In this document: in pieces, positions 10,875 to 21,003 of the stretch
Layout of the letters: each line of letters starts with the position of its first letter
Numbering within the stretch: position 1 is the stretch's first letter
Assembly (NCBI RefSeq): GCF_033439725.1
Contig: NW_026944393.1
Location: 682,001 to 746,000 of the forward strand
DNA length: 64,000 bases
Origin: Neurospora tetraspora
Lineage: Eukaryota; Ascomycota; Sordariomycetes; Sordariales; Sordariaceae
Direction: 5' to 3'
Program-made: the position numbers and the translations under genes
The notes under the pieces: generated by a model
The model's input: only the letters and a program-made list of their open reading frames with translations
Databases searched by the model: none
Told to the model about the DNA's origin: nothing

Positions 10875-13800
10875 TCAGGCCCCCTTCGACCTCCTCGTAG
10901 TCCTCCTCCCCCCATACCCCCTCTCCCCATTCCTCGTCCTTCCCAGCCCCGTCGGGCTTCCAATTCCATGCCCTTCATTTTCCCTAACAAACGCATCCAA
11001 GTCTCCAATCGACATGGTCTTCTGTTCCTCCGCCGCTCGCTTAGAAATAGTACCAGTGTCGGTAGCTCCTTCGTCGCCGAGCTTGGAGAGCAGTTTCTGC
11101 CGGGCCTTGCGGGAGTCGATGTCCTGGTAATCTATCTGTGTCGGTGGTGGTCCTTCCTTATCGTCTTTCTTGGAGCGGGTTTTGCGTTTTGTTGTAGTGG
11201 TGGCGGTGGTGGTTGCTGGCGCTGCTGGGGGAGTGGTCTCCTTCTGTTGAGCCTGGCGCCCTAGCTCGGCTCCATCAGGGGGAGCATCTGCTGCCAGACC
11301 GTCCTCGCTTGCCGCTGACACGTTGCTCATCGCTCTCCCTAGGATTTCCCGCTTCCGTCGACGGGTTTTGGCGGTGACGGATCCATCATCTGAGCGCACA
11401 GAGGCGGCTTCGCTTGGTGCTCTTGTTGCCCTAGTCACGGCCCTGGCCTCTGTTGCCTCTACCGCCGTTATGGAAGTGGTTCTGCCCCGGAGTGAGTGTG
11501 AGAGGGCGCTGGCGAACGACGTTGCTGCGGCGGTTTCCACGCTGGCCTCACCATCACCACCAGCATCTAGCAGCAAGTCGACTAATCGATCCGTGACTTT
11601 CAACTTCTCGGCCTTTTTCTTCTCCTCTGCTTCTTTGAGCAAGCGGCGGCGGAGTTCTTCGCCGGTTTCGCCTGGGTCTTCTATTACCGGCTCTTCCTCC
11701 AAGGCTCTAAGCTTGCTCGGCGATTTGGACTGTTGTCGTTTGCCAGGCTCTCCCTCGACTGGCAAGTCGTCTTCGCCGGGGAGGGGAAGATCGTCGTCCG
11801 CTGCAGACTCCGCGTCAGAATCTGCTATCTCGCTTCTTATCCTGCTTAGTGGTTTGCGCGGTGGCTGCTGCTTTTGTTTTTGTTTTGAAGAAGAGGCGGG
11901 CTGCGAGAGGTTGGAAATGTCAGTTAGCGGTGCGCCAGCTGCTGCCGACTTCTTCTTTCCAGGTGTGGTATTCGCCGTGCTTGTTTGTCGCTGACTCGGT
12001 GCTGTCTCGTAGCTATCGTGGGACTCGTACAATGCCGTTGCCAGCGCTGGCGTTGCTTTCGTGCTCTTAGACTCTGAAGCTGAAGATCTCATCTTCTCTC
12101 GGATAGCAGAGGTAAAGTCCGAGGCGTCGACGCGACTGCGTGATTTGCTTGCGGCGGCGGCAGCCGGTTTGGAGAGTAGATCCTCATCGACGATCCCTAG
12201 CTTGGATGGCTTTGTTTGTTTCTCCGTAGCCTTTTCCTTCCCGGAGACCTGGCTGCCTTTTGACGGCGGTGATTCCTCGGAACGGATCTTCTGGTTGAGC
12301 TCGGGGAAGAGAAAGTCCTCAATAGGGCACTTGAACCCCGTGTTGATGCACATCCACAACCATTCTGCCCTAATGATCGGCACCTTCCACAGTAGCGCCA
12401 TGTCGAGTTTCTGTTTCCTTATAACGGACACCGACGGTGCTACCAGAACAGACACATCAGCCGTGAACCTCTCTTCGTACCTAGCACCCAATTGCCTAAT
12501 AGCTTTATCCACATGGTTAAGGTCCACACCCGTAAACCCTGCCGTCGAGACAGAAAGCGTATTGAAGTCTGGAATGGGAAACGAGGGAAATGGCCGACCG
12601 AGGACATGCTCGTTGGGGTCGAAGAAGTATTTTTTGTGTAGACACCGTTCAATGTAAAACTCGGTGATGATGTAGACGTTGGGTGGAAGGCGGGGATGGC
12701 TGTTGGGTTGAGAGTTCTGTGGTACGACGAGGAAGCGGTGAGCCATTTGCGCGCCAGAGGCGGACGCGCACTCGTCGAGGGTTTGGCAGACAACGCCGCC
12801 TAGGGAAGCGACGGTGTTGGTGAGGATTTCGGTCTCTTTGGGTGCGAAGCCGGCTACGTAGAAGCAGCAATAGGCGAAGATGAAGTCGTCATGGGGTATG
12901 CCGAACGACGAAAGCCTTGAGCCCTGGGTGTCAACCGATTGTGTTGGACCAGAAGGCTGCTGGCTCGGATGACGCTGGGCGGGGGCTGAGGGAGGCGGTT
13001 GTGCTTGGGAAGCTCCGGCGAGGGGAGCCGGGGCAGCAGCAGGCGAAGAAGTGGCCGCCGGGGGCACACCCAGGATGCTCCCCCACAGACTATCCCTTTG
13101 GCTGTTGAGCTTGATACTAGCAGTCTTTCTCAGCTTTCTCCTCCCGGCCTCTTGTCCCTCGGCGGCGCTTTCCCTTAGTCTCTTGCCCAGGGAGGCAACG
13201 CGGCTGCTTTGTCTGTTCCAAGCACCAACTCCTCTTTCGTCCTGTGGCAGAAGGGGATCGTAGCATTTCTCGTCTAGAATCAGACCACGCTCGACGCAAT
13301 CGTTGATCCACTCGACTGAAACAGTTCTAATGCCCCAGTTCTGAGCAGCCTGGTACTTGCGGCCTTCTGGTTTGTAGACGACGAGGTGGGTGACGCGACG
13401 GGTCAAGTCGCCGGTGTATATGCCACCGCCCTTTTCCACCATGTCGATGATGTGCTGGCGCTCTTCGGCTTCCATAAACCCGGTCGAGCAGATCAAGAGT
13501 TTCCGTCGGGGTTCGATTGTGCCATCTACTAGGTTCGGTTCGGCGCCGCCGGTCTCGAAGGGTTTCAGCTCCCATTCCGTCTCGAGGGCGATGAAGTCGA
13601 TGTCGGCGTCTTGGACCCAGAGCTTCCGGAGGGCTTCAATCCAGCCGGCGGCCATGGCCTTGACGTCGGGACGTTCCTTTGCGACATGGCGGTACTTGGG
13701 CGTATCGTATTCGCCGACGATGAGGTGGGTACAATCGGGGGTGAGGTCGTGTTTGTGCTTGCCGCCGAGTTCTTCGGTTTTGCTGGCGATGTCTGTCTGT

Positions 13801-13985
13801 TGATTCAAGAGTCAGTTGGCTGTCAAGGCTGCGGGGAGGGAGGGCGAGGCTGCAGGTACCCTTAGTTCTGGCGAGATGCTGGTGCAGCACACGACGACGC
13901 CCTTGAGAGGATGGGAAGGATCAAAGAGGACATTATCTGATGAAGGCGATCCGGCGCGCGATGAAGACGCGGGATGGTTGCTCAT
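10875..13985 (-). CDS. Dpb11/Rad4/TopBP1-type four-BRCT replication and checkpoint protein
   Basis: Exons are 13860-13985 and 10875-13796, with a 63-bp phase-0 intron at 13797-13859. The product is 1015 aa. Four BRCT repeats are visible at roughly residues 28-125, 140-225, 345-438 and 450-540. They show the expected hydrophobic-Trp helices (MAAGWIEAL, VSVEWINDCVERG, IRAEWLWMCINTG) and Gly-Gly turns (EELGGKH, EKGGGIY, ASLGGVV). Two pairs of BRCTs followed by a long basic/acidic disordered tail is the fungal Dpb11 / S. pombe Rad4(Cut5) architecture. It bridges Sld2/Sld3 at origins and the 9-1-1 clamp to the ATR kinase. The tail of ~470 residues is longer than in yeast. It carries repeated Ser/Asp-rich stretches and an ATR-activation region could lie there (inference). 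Start choice: the exon-1 ATG gives HPLKGVVVCCTSIS, the first BRCT strand. Confidence 0.85.
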
Positions 13986-15935
13986 TTTGTCGCATTTGTT
14001 GTCTTGTTGAAGAATTGAGCAAGGCCGGCGGAGCGTGAACTGGTGAACACCTCTACGGCTTACACTAATACAGCAGCGCGTCGCGTGGGCACATGACTGC
14101 GGGCCCGGGCACCCTGCACTTGACAATTGTGGGGCACCAGACTCTAGGCACTAGGCAGAAACCCAGGCTCGTCCAGGATGAGACCTTTTACAAAATGGCT
14201 AGGTACGGATCGGAAAGGCATTAACAAGATTCAATATGGCATATCAAATTTTCAAAATAGCATATGCAAGGCAAGATCACGCTTTGGTTGTGGAACGAAA
14301 CGGATCAATTAGATATATAAACGCCTAGGAAAGTTGACCAGAGTCTCGAGCTAACAACCAAACCAGTATTGTACACTAGTGTATGCCAAATCTTAACGGG
14401 TGATCGGCAAAAAAGGTCAGCTTTTCTGTCCCGGGCGAGCCAGGGTTGGGGTTTACTGTCCTGGCCAATCCGCACTCTTTCCAACCTCAGCTCACCTATT
14501 TCTTCCATCTCCAGCCATATCATCCATCTTATCGGACTTCTACCTTGCAACATCACTCGCTCCGACGCAACAAAGTACCAACCCTCAACGACATCATGCC
14601 ATCTCTGGCTTCGTCATAATTGCTATCAATGCCCATCTCAAGCCTCGAATCATGTTCTTTTTCCCCATCCCCCACCAATATCCGCTTTGCAACAGCAGCA
14701 TCAGGCCATCAACAGCCCCTCGCGGCCTCGCTTAAAAAGACCATGACTGATAAACACACAAGCCCGAATATTGGGCTTGCAATTCATCAGCCTTATTCCA
14801 AGCCGAGTGGCTCTGATTCATCACAATGAGATCTCCCAAAGCTGTCCTTTACCAATGGCCTCTCTGAATGTTCAACATATTCGTTATCATAACTGTCAAC
14901 CATCACCATCCCCTCTTCACCCGCTTCACCCTCGGTCCTTTCCGTTCCTCACTCCGCATCTGCTCCGTCATTACCCCTAGCTGCCTGCAATACAGCGAAT
15001 CATGATTCGATATCACTCGTTCGGCTGGAGGAAACATAGTGATTGGCGCACAGGGCGAATATCTTGAGGTTGTATTGCATTCAGATGCACATGAGAGACC
15101 GTCGAAGCCTCCCATGCCTACTGTGTAACCACGGTACTGAAGGTATCTATTCTAATCTGCCATCAGGGGCCTTATCCCACCTGTCCCTTCAAAGTTCTCG
15201 TCACGGCAATATCAGTTTTCCAATCCTCACCAAATTCCGACTGTTGATGATAGGAACCAGAAAACTACACTACCTCTAGGTAGAGGTACATGTAGGTACC
15301 TGAGCGAGCTGAGGTACCTGAGGACCATTTGACCATTAGGCACGAACCCGGAGATGACTGTTGCCTGTCTAGAAGGGGGCCATTTTGCCGATTTCCCATG
15401 AGGAAGGTTACCAGGGGCAGGTTACCAGGGGCAGGTGACATTGATCAGAGTGTAGGATTTTGTGACTGCAATCTTCAAAAGTCGGGCTCGACCAAGGTTG
15501 ACAAAGCGCTTTTCAGGAACCAACAACCCTTTGCGGGCCGACAAGCCTTGTTGGTTTTTGATGCTACCTTGCGTAGTACCTATGGGATGTCTTCCATGTT
15601 ACCCACTCGTGCCACTATGCTAGTATAAGTAGCCCACCTTCCTGTTTGATCCAAATCCCTATTGAAAAAAATGTTCCTGCTTCTGCTGTTACAGTCAACC
15701 TGAACTGATGTGATGTCGTGCCCGGGTCCCTGGATCCAAACCTAGTGTACGTGTAGGATAGATAGCGTTGCGACCCGAAGCGCCTCGGGACCAACTGTAT
15801 CGGTCAGTCTTTTGGGATGGCCATGCCCCCTTTAAAACCAAAGTGTCGCCATGTTGACTGACTCCCAACCTCAAGACATTCCTCCACTAAACATCCCAAT
15901 TACCAGACCTCAGAGCCACTTGGCTGTTCCTCATC
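13986..15935. other. divergent intergenic region
   Basis: This is the shared upstream region of the DPB11-like gene (left) and the secreted-protein gene (right). It contains a 14-bp direct repeat in tandem (406-419 and 420-433 of the 15-kb thousand, i.e. 15406-15433) and a 7-bp-stem hairpin in the AGGTACCT cluster near 15276-15293. No gene is recognised. Confidence 0.55.
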
Positions 15936-16893
15936 ATGCCCGTCAAGTTTGCCATCAGCTCTGGCGCTCTGTCACTGGCGCTACTGCTCTTTGGTCATGG
16001 CCACCTCGCCAAGGCAACAACTGACATTTCTTATATTTACTTTGACAATACACAATATCTTGCCGCCGCGTACAATGTCGTCCAGATGTCGTGGTCCACA
16101 TTACAAGCCGCCTTTGCAAGCCCCAACCGCTCGGACATTGCCAGTTTCACCGGTCTGGACTGGACAAAGCCGTACCCCGGGAGTCCCCTATCAGGCTTCA
16201 CTGCCCATTTGCGGATAGCGGACGAGGTGCGTTTCCCGCCCGCTGTGACGGACGAGAATGTCACAACCAACGTGGCAGCTCTCAATTTCGGCATTCCACC
16301 TTCCATGAGGAAGGAAAATGGCCTCCCCAAGAGCATGCATTCCTCGTGGTATGTCTGTCAACACTATTACATCAGCACGCTGCCTGACCCAACATCGGAT
16401 ATTGCGCACGACTGTTCCTTTCTGCCCAGCCAATGTCAGAAAGACTTGAAAGCCAGCTTGACTCAGAACTGGGGAGCATTCAAGAGCGATCCCGAGAGCG
16501 GTACCATGTGCAGCGGATGGGCCCTTGACACCATCACGGAAAGCTGCCAAACCACGCTGGGAAGGGTTACAGCAGATGTTCTGGGTAAGTGCAATCTTCA
16601 AATACGAGTGGGCATGAATTGAGGGTGACGTCTAATTCTTCACAGGTTGCGAGGCGTCCGATCTCGACGATGATGATGCAGCCAGAAGTTTCGCGGTGGA
16701 TGAAGTCGGACGTTTATCGTGGATGGTTGGCACCAATTTCAACGACCCAAACAACCAGACATCGTATTATGCTGCATCCAACAGAACCTACATTGTTGCT
16801 ACTGTGTTTGGGTACAATTCTGGGTATGCTGGTTCGGTCCAGCCAGTGGTAGAGCTTGCTTGTCTTCGACCCCAGTGGGGGACGACCCAGGCC

Positions 16894-16924
<31 letters not shown>

Positions 16925-17214
16925 CTTCTTCTTCTTCTTCTTCTTCTTCTTCTTCTTCTTCTTCTTCTTCTTCTTCTTCTTTTACCTCGACACCGTCGGA
17001 CCCATCTTCAATGACCTCAACGACCTCTTCCTCCTCCGCCATCTCTGGGTCTAGTACGGCTGCGTCTTCAGCTGCTCGGACATCATCGTCGTCACTGATC
17101 ACTGACTTCAAGCAAAATAACTACTTCCACTGCATTGCCCTCCTCCACTATGCACTGCACAGGTATGTTATTACTGGCCACAGGCAGCACCTCACAGCGA
17201 GAAATCCATGCTAA
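15936..17214 (+). CDS. secreted Ser-rich protein of unknown family, 3' end uncertain
   Basis: Exons are 15936-16584 and 16646-17214, with a phase-1 intron at 16585-16645. A classic signal peptide (residues 1-26, MPVKFAISSGALSLALLLFG onward) precedes an extracellular domain. That domain has several N-glycosylation sequons (NRS, NVT, NQT, NRT) and about eight cysteines. I do not recognise the family. A pure poly-Ser tract encoded by a CTT microsatellite follows, then a Ser/Thr-rich linker, the usual layout of fungal cell-wall or GPI-type proteins. As read straight through, the frame ends at 17214 in an unlikely sequence (FKQNNYFHCIALLHY). Sequence beyond 17100 in other frames carries a Cys-rich motif (next entry). 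The true 3' end is therefore either spliced differently or damaged. Confidence 0.65.
16895..16982 (+). repeat. (CTT)n microsatellite coding poly-Ser
   Basis: About 29 uninterrupted CTT units lie inside the second exon of the secreted-protein gene and encode a run of Ser. Length changes of whole units keep frame, so this is a plausible hypervariable linker length. Confidence 0.95.
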
Positions 17215-17470
17215 CTTTCTTTTTCCCCACAAGGTGGTACCACGGCTGATGAGGTCTCGGGCAAATCTCATAGGACTTTGTTCCTACAGCTGTGATTACG
17301 ACCACTGCCTCGATTCTGCCTGTATTTGCACCCGTTCCGCGGCGGTAGCAGTTGCGGCACCAACCCAACTGGAGACAACCAGAGCCCTACCAACTCGGAC
17401 TATGCATATTATGTTGATATGTGTGAGTTCATTTGCAGTCGGGGTTACTGTCCCGAAGGAGCGTGTAAGT
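17101..17470 (+). pseudogene. decayed Cys-rich C-terminal module of a secreted enzyme or cell-wall protein
   Basis: Three frames each hold a piece of one familiar pattern. Around 17110-17165 there is a Thr/Ser linker ending STMHCTG. At 17273-17332 the frame reads GLCSYSCDYDHCLDSACICT. At 17419-17466 it reads MCEFICSRGYCPEGAC. Repeated GLC-x-F/Y-x-C-x(2)-GYCP-x(2)-C units cap many fungal secreted glycosidases (for example GH71 and some GH18 proteins). A plausible intron (GTATGT at about 17163 to CACAAG before 17235, with GCTAAC branch site) accounts for one frame change but not the others. I infer that the preceding gene once ended in this module and has lost it, or that the assembly carries indels here. 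RIP cannot be the cause because RIP gives transitions only. Confidence 0.5.
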
Positions 17471-18143
17471 ATTGCTGAGCTAGGCTGGTATTGCCACAGG
17501 ACTGGAGGGGAACCTATCCCGAGAAAATCGGGCATGTACATGTATCATGGCAACTTAGAAGAAGTATCGGGACATGGATGGCCGGGCGTTGTTCGGTGCG
17601 CCTAGGGGTAAGATAGAGGTAGCTGTAGAGTAGCGAGGTGGTTGGAATAGCGACTTCGGAAGCGCGATGTACGCATCAATGGGACTTCCACGTGCATGTT
17701 AAAACCTGAACAGGAGCAGCCTGCCAGACGGGACAGGGTTGTGCTGTTAGGTGTACCTCCGGAACACCTACGCCGGATCGACGCAGGGATTGCAAGCGGC
17801 TAGGTACATACACTACTGTGTGAGGTATGTACAGGTAGGATCGGGTAGACAATAAAGATACCTACAGGGGCAGAAGTACCGACACAGGTACTACCTACCT
17901 ATAACAGATAAGTTGGGAGGATGGGTGAGCGATGGTCGTAAGAATAAACCGAACATAAGGTACCTACCTTACCACGGCCAGTACATCACACCATGGGTGT
18001 ATATATTCTGCGGTCTTTCCCAACCACAATGAGCGACATTGAATTGTCCGTGTTCGGTTTTTCTTACCATCGTTCGGCGAGCCAGTTTCTATTAAACTTC
18101 TCCCGTCGGGCTGCCCCCTTCCTTCCTCACACCAAACACATCA
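17471..18143. other. intergenic, rich in AGGTACCT-type words
   Basis: No gene is seen. The stretch 17800-17975 is dense in TACCT/AGGTA words (GGTACATACACTAC, ACAGGTAGG, GGTACTACCTACCT, AAGGTACCTACCTTACC), part of the intergenic motif family described in the findings. Confidence 0.55.
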
Positions 18144-19883
18144 ATGTCCATTTTCTTGAGATACACCGGGAAGTCTGCCCCACGAAAGGCCTTCTCCGGC
18201 TTATTTTCGCGCCAAATGTCACTATTTGACCGCTATGACAGATGGAAAAGCGGCGAGTCGCCATCCGTCAACAAACCTTACCCCGACGACCATGAGTCTC
18301 GCGCTGCAATACGCGGGGAGCGTCTTCCCAGTTGCTTCACACGCGGGCTCGACCTTTGCACCATCCATGGCATACGACACAACGATGCATTTGCCAGGTC
18401 TGAAGCAGTTGTGAAGCTTTGCGAGACCTCTGCGGACAAACGCTATGCTAGGGCACGCAATGCCCGGCTTATCATGAGCAACGAGGTCCCGGATATGGCG
18501 ACGGATGATGTCAAGCCCTACTGTTTCTGGCACCCCGACACTGCCAGAGAAGAGACATACCGACGTTTGGCAAAGCGCTATCCCGACATGGCATATACCG
18601 TTGGTCGGGCATGCGCTGTGGCGGGATATGACGGATTGTATCATGAACTTGACATCCTTCCCGATGTCTCTATCGCTGAAGAGGCTAGAGATAACTCGGC
18701 GGCAAAAGCGGGATCCAAGGCCATCTTTGAGCACATCATGAAACAACCAGTTTGCTACGCCGTTTTGGACGATTACACCAGGTCTGTCCACCACAAAAAC
18801 CCACGGTCACCGGCCTTTATGAACGGAGATACCGCCGTCCGATCAACACTGAATGGGACAGTCGCCCCGGAGGACATGGATGATGATAGCGGGCTTGTCC
18901 CGGATGTCGGCTCTTTCGACATCGACGAGGACGGCCACGTTGCCGAGGCCTCGACACACGCATCGTCCTTCCCGTCACAAGGAACGCTGCCTGCAGAACA
19001 CGTCGGACTGCTTTATACGCCTCTGCCCTTGCATCTGCCCACCATCATCAAAGATCCGTTGATCGTTATGGCGGCTTATGAAGGGAACCTGGACCGCTAT
19101 CTTCGCTTGCGTCGGCCCCATATGGTCGAGCAAGAGCATGGAGCCGTCCTTCGCGGCATATACCACAACACTACCTTCGCCAAGTGGTGGTCGCTTCAGG
19201 CACGGGAGGAGTGGGATTTTGATATCCGAGCGGCCACTCTCGCACGCTTCATCATGGTCAATGACTTGTCGCACATCACCGAAACAGATCCACATCCAGA
19301 AAAGGAGTTTCACGAGATACCTGGAATGATATGGTGGCCCCTTATTCCTGCCGAGGAAACGCTGGCAGTCCTCGCCAAACGTCGTCCGGATATGCACCTT
19401 CAAGTAGCCATGGCCTGCATTGCCGGCAACTACAAGGAGTTGTGGGACAAGTTGGCACCCAAGCCGTCCAGACAGCTGTATGAACAGGCTTCGCTATGCC
19501 ACGATGCTAGCGTTCGCAACCACTTTGTCGACTATCTCGAGCGTCGTGCTTCTGAGCTTGGATTGGACGTCAAGGCCCTTAAGGAGGTGTACGGACTTCC
19601 TGCTCACGACTGGTGCTGGAATGCGGCGAGACTCGACAAGGAGCCCACTAGCTGCTGGTTGCCCAGTGAGATTAGCATACCGGGGCAAAGCGGCCATACT
19701 GACACGGACAATGTCTACGGAACTCCCGACCAGACCAATTTGGCTGAGTGGGATTCCAACTGGGAACTCCATATATGTTCATCAGAGGAGCTGAGGGCCA
19801 AAATACCGGCTTCGGAGTCTGGCATTTGGCTGTACAGTAAAAACCCCCATTCCGACTGGGCAAAAATGTTTCCAAACGAGTAA
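18144..19883 (+). CDS. uncharacterised protein with an internal duplication
   Basis: A single exon of 579 aa starts at the ATG at 18144 and ends with TAA at 19883. No signal peptide or known catalytic motif is visible. Two halves share the pattern R-x-IM-x-N-D/E ... W-x-P ... EET-x(3)-LAKR-x-PDM ... AC-x(3)-Y-x-x-L. The first copy (RLIMSNEVPDM, EETYRRLAKRYPDM, ACAVAGYDGLYHEL) lies around residues 108-172. The second (RFIMVNDLSHI, EETLAVLAKRRPDM, ACIAGNYKELWDKL) lies around residues 370-435. The repeated helical hairpin (IVMAAYEGNLDRYLRLR, CIAGNYKELWDKL) recalls the ankyrin-like solenoid of large uncharacterised families in Sordariales. I infer a helical-repeat scaffold and claim no function. 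Trp/His-rich segments such as WKSGESP and HDWCWNAARL are also present. Confidence 0.75.
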   Translation: MSIFLRYTGKSAPRKAFSGLFSRQMSLFDRYDRWKSGESPSVNKPYPDDHESRAAIRGERLPSCFTRGLDLCTIHGIRHNDAFARSEAVVKLCETSADKRYARARNARLIMSNEVPDMATDDVKPYCFWHPDTAREETYRRLAKRYPDMAYTVGRACAVAGYDGLYHELDILPDVSIAEEARDNSAAKAGSKAIFEHIMKQPVCYAVLDDYTRSVHHKNPRSPAFMNGDTAVRSTLNGTVAPEDMDDDSGLVPDVGSFDIDEDGHVAEASTHASSFPSQGTLPAEHVGLLYTPLPLHLPTIIKDPLIVMAAYEGNLDRYLRLRRPHMVEQEHGAVLRGIYHNTTFAKWWSLQAREEWDFDIRAATLARFIMVNDLSHITETDPHPEKEFHEIPGMIWWPLIPAEETLAVLAKRRPDMHLQVAMACIAGNYKELWDKLAPKPSRQLYEQASLCHDASVRNHFVDYLERRASELGLDVKALKEVYGLPAHDWCWNAARLDKEPTSCWLPSEISIPGQSGHTDTDNVYGTPDQTNLAEWDSNWELHICSSEELRAKIPASESGIWLYSKNPHSDWAKMFPNE

Positions 19884-20119
19884 CACCCCCTGTAATTGCA
19901 GCAATATCACGGACCCCTTTTAGGAGAATAGTGAATACCAATATGATCATATACCTACTTTTCAAGTTTTGGGCTTCTTTTGTGCTTGTAGTCTTCAATT
20001 ACAGGGAAGTGTCGTAGTCAGTTTCGGTGCCCAACACGGGAGAGAACATCCAGCAAGTGTAACATTGAAAATACCCCATAATCTTCATGACCGTCTTTCC
20101 CCGAAGTTCCCCCCCGCAA

Positions 20120-20690
20120 TTAGTTAGGTTCAGGTACCTCACCCGGCTGCGGCTTCCGGTCGTAAACAGTACGCCCCTTAAAGTAGGCGTGGATGTTAGG
20201 ATTGTTCAGCTCCTTGCGAAGATGCTTGGCGTAGACCGCAGTCTCCTCGGGGGTCCACCCCATGACAACATTGAAGATGTAGTTGAGGTATCCTAACAAC
20301 GAGTTACCTCTAGCATAAGCTTATCCAATCTCTCAGCAACGCCTTCAATATGAATTTATCTGTAGAGGTAGCTTCGGTTAATCCGTGGACTTACCTTTAA
20401 GATCGATCTCCATCCCTACAAACCTTCCACCAGAGGCCCTTTTCGGCCAGCTCCTTATCCTTGTGCCAAATACCCACGGGGATGTAGAACTCCTTGACTG
20501 TGATATTGACAAATCCTGCCTTTTCCATGCCTTTTTGTTGCAGATCGGGTGGTGATGATGACTGATGAAACACGAGCTCAAGAGACGTCGTCCATGGCAA
20601 ACAATGATGGGGATAAAACGCCCAGGGAACTGACTCCCCAGTCTCCACAGCGGCTAGACCCCATTCGTCTGATGTGCTTTCCATGTGCAT
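20120..20690 (-). pseudogene. C-terminal fragment of a LaeA/UMTA-type methyltransferase
   Basis: Read on the minus strand, MEKAGFVNITVKEFYIPVGI then WHKDKELAEKGLWW matches the C-terminal third of LaeA-like class I methyltransferases (typically x-M-x-x-AGF-x-x-V-x-E-x-x-(F/Y)-x-x-P-x-G-x-W-x-K-D). After a one-base frame change near 20420-20430, the text continues in the next frame as RFVGMEIDLK. It then crosses an intron at 20293-20394 (GTAAGT...GTTAG) to GYLNYIFNVVMGWTPEET and ends NNPNIHAYFKGRTVYDRKP before TAA at 20122-20120. The SAM-binding half (E/DxGxGxG motif) is absent upstream. This is therefore a truncated, frameshifted relic of a secondary-metabolism-type regulator or methyltransferase, not a working gene. 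Confidence 0.7.
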
Positions 20691-21003
20691 TAGCGTCCCT
20701 GGGCGCGCCCTTTCGCTGTGGAACGATCGTACACGCTAAACCAGAACAGGTAATTTCAAGAGCACCCTGACTCCTCTTTCCCGGGGCTGGACCGGGAGCG
20801 CTAACAATTATCTACCGACGCCGAGAAGTTCGACAGCACAGGGCATAAACTCACCCAGCTGAACTTGTATGAGGCAAACATCTTTCTTTCATAACCAACC
20901 GGCCTGGGGTCAAAGTGATAACCACTCGCGCGCCCTTTATCGTATTCACTTTCTCACACTTTGACACCCAAAGACAGCAAGCAGACAAGTGAAAACCGCA
21001 GCC

